Assembly: GCA_005777515.1 (NCBI GenBank)
Contig: SXMA01000063.1
Coordinates: forward strand, 1-16,014
Direction of reading: 5' to 3'
Source of the DNA: Actinomycetota bacterium
GTDB taxonomy: Bacteria > Actinomycetota > Actinomycetes > Nanopelagicales > Nanopelagicaceae
DNA length: 16,014 nt
Part shown: piece after piece, positions 15,271-16,014 of the stretch
How positions within the stretch are numbered: position 1 is the stretch's first letter
Layout of the letters: every line of letters begins with the position of its first letter
Notes under the pieces: model-generated
What the model was told of the DNA's origin: nothing
Seen by the model: the letters and a program-made list of their open reading frames with translations, nothing else
Databases searched by the model: none
Translations under genes and position numbers: made by a program

Positions 15271-16014
15271 GCGATAGGCAGGGGCAACGCCACTGACAGC
15301 ATCTCCCACTTTATGAACGCGCATCGCATTGGTTGAACCAGGAATTCCTGGAGGGGAGCCAGCAACAATCATGATTAATTCACCGACAGCGACTCTCTTG
15401 CTTTCAATCAAAATGGTATCTACCTGCTTAACCATCTGATCAGTAGTGGTAACTAATGGGGTCAGAAGTGGTTCAACCCCCCAAGTAAGTGCCATCTGAT
15501 TGTAAGTCGCAGTATCTGGAGTTAGGGCCAATATTGGAATCGGTGATCTAAGTCTCGACATTCTTCGCGCTGAATCGCCGCTCTTAGTGAATGCAGATAG
15601 AACTTGAGCGCCAATTGTTAGGCCAACCTCGGTTGCAGCCTTTGTTATTGCCCCACCTTTAGTTTTTGGGTTGTGTTGCAGGGCTGGAATTAAATGAAGT
15701 GCTTCCTTCTCAGTCTTTTCAATGATTCGAGCCATAGTTGATACTGCCTCAATTGCAAATGCTCCCACGCTAGTCTCACCTGAAAGCATCAAAGCATCAG
15801 CGCCATCAAGAACGGCATTAGCGCAATCTGTAGCTTCAGCTCTTGTTGGCCGAGAGTTATTAATCATTGAATCAAGCATCTGAGTTGCAACGATAACTGG
15901 CTTCGCATTTTCCCTAGCAAGGGTGATGCATCGCTTCTGCACCAGGGGAATATCTTCAATCGGCATTTCAACGCCGAGATCGCCGCGAGCAACCATAATT
16001 CCATCAAATGCTAG
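15268..16014 (-). CDS. pyk: Pyruvate kinase, 5' part cut by the window edge
   Basis: Last glycolytic step: phosphoenolpyruvate plus ADP to pyruvate plus ATP. The reading frame is open to base 16014, so 248 C-terminal residues of a family length near 475 are present. Seen: the active-site stretch DGIMVARGDLGVEMP at the start, then KPVIVATQMLDSMI, SRPTRAEATDCANAVLDGADALMLSGETSVG, and the C-terminal allosteric domain ending in GIPGSTNAMRVHKVG. The N-terminal barrel strands and the B domain lie outside the window. An internal ATG at 15996 is the methionine of MVARGD, not a start. The stop overlaps a possible -10 for the tRNA that follows after 21 bases. Confidence 0.97.
   Translation of the reverse strand, partial: LAFDGIMVARGDLGVEMPIEDIPLVQKRCITLARENAKPVIVATQMLDSMINNSRPTRAEATDCANAVLDGADALMLSGETSVGAFAIEAVSTMARIIEKTEKEALHLIPALQHNPKTKGGAITKAATEVGLTIGAQVLSAFTKSGDSARRMSRLRSPIPILALTPDTATYNQMALTWGVEPLLTPLVTTTDQMVKQVDTILIESKRVAVGELIMIVAGSPPGIPGSTNAMRVHKVGDAVSGVAPAYR

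Noticed and set aside
1..16014. Mobile elements, CRISPR arrays, prophage or defence genes
   Set aside because: No transposase, integrase, regularly spaced repeat or toxin-antitoxin pair is visible; all genes are housekeeping or transport families in a conserved order.

Overview
The window is a gene-dense, ordinary-looking stretch of chromosome from an actinobacterium. Composition is moderate (hand-counted 60-base rows of typical coding sequence give about 42-43% GC). Starts are often GTG or TTG, intergenic spaces are very short, and some promoters imply leaderless transcripts. The gene order pyk - tRNA - ANTAR response regulator - livKHMGF - thioesterase - polA - rpsA - coaE - uvrB - uvrA is the one I recall from actinobacterial chromosomes (in Mycobacterium tuberculosis: pykA, pdtaR, polA, rpsA, coaE, uvrB, uvrA in the same order). 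Low GC plus compact spacing suggest a streamlined freshwater lineage such as the acI/Nanopelagicales group. That placement is inference.

Layout, right to left, because every gene except one is on the minus strand: the 3' half of pyruvate kinase (runs off the right edge); a tRNA with anticodon CAA; a PdtaR-like response regulator that begins two bases after the tRNA body; a five-gene branched-chain amino-acid ABC importer (livK, then livH-livM-livG-livF, the last four overlapping one another); a single plus-strand hotdog thioesterase that converges on livF and diverges from polA; polA; rpsA with a structured leader and its own terminator; and coaE-uvrB-uvrA, an operon with one-base gaps or overlaps. 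uvrA runs off the left edge.

Functionally the window joins nucleotide excision repair (UvrA, UvrB), gap filling (DNA polymerase I), coenzyme A synthesis (CoaE), translation initiation (S1), amino-acid uptake (Liv), glycolysis (Pyk) and RNA-level regulation (ANTAR). No mobile element, CRISPR array, prophage or defence island is visible, and I do not see a new multi-gene system.

The points most worth a second look are small. (1) A sharp change in base composition and codon use inside the last ~280 bases at the left edge, in the conserved C-terminal part of uvrA, which looks like a recombination tract or an assembly chimera. (2) A tRNA whose anticodon, D arm and discriminator base say leucine but whose variable region has only 5 nt. 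(3) The tRNA 3' end lying against the response-regulator GTG, so tRNA processing would produce a nearly leaderless mRNA. (4) Back-to-back, probably leaderless promoters between polA and the thioesterase. (5) Several RNA hairpins and a tiny upstream ORF around rpsA and livK.
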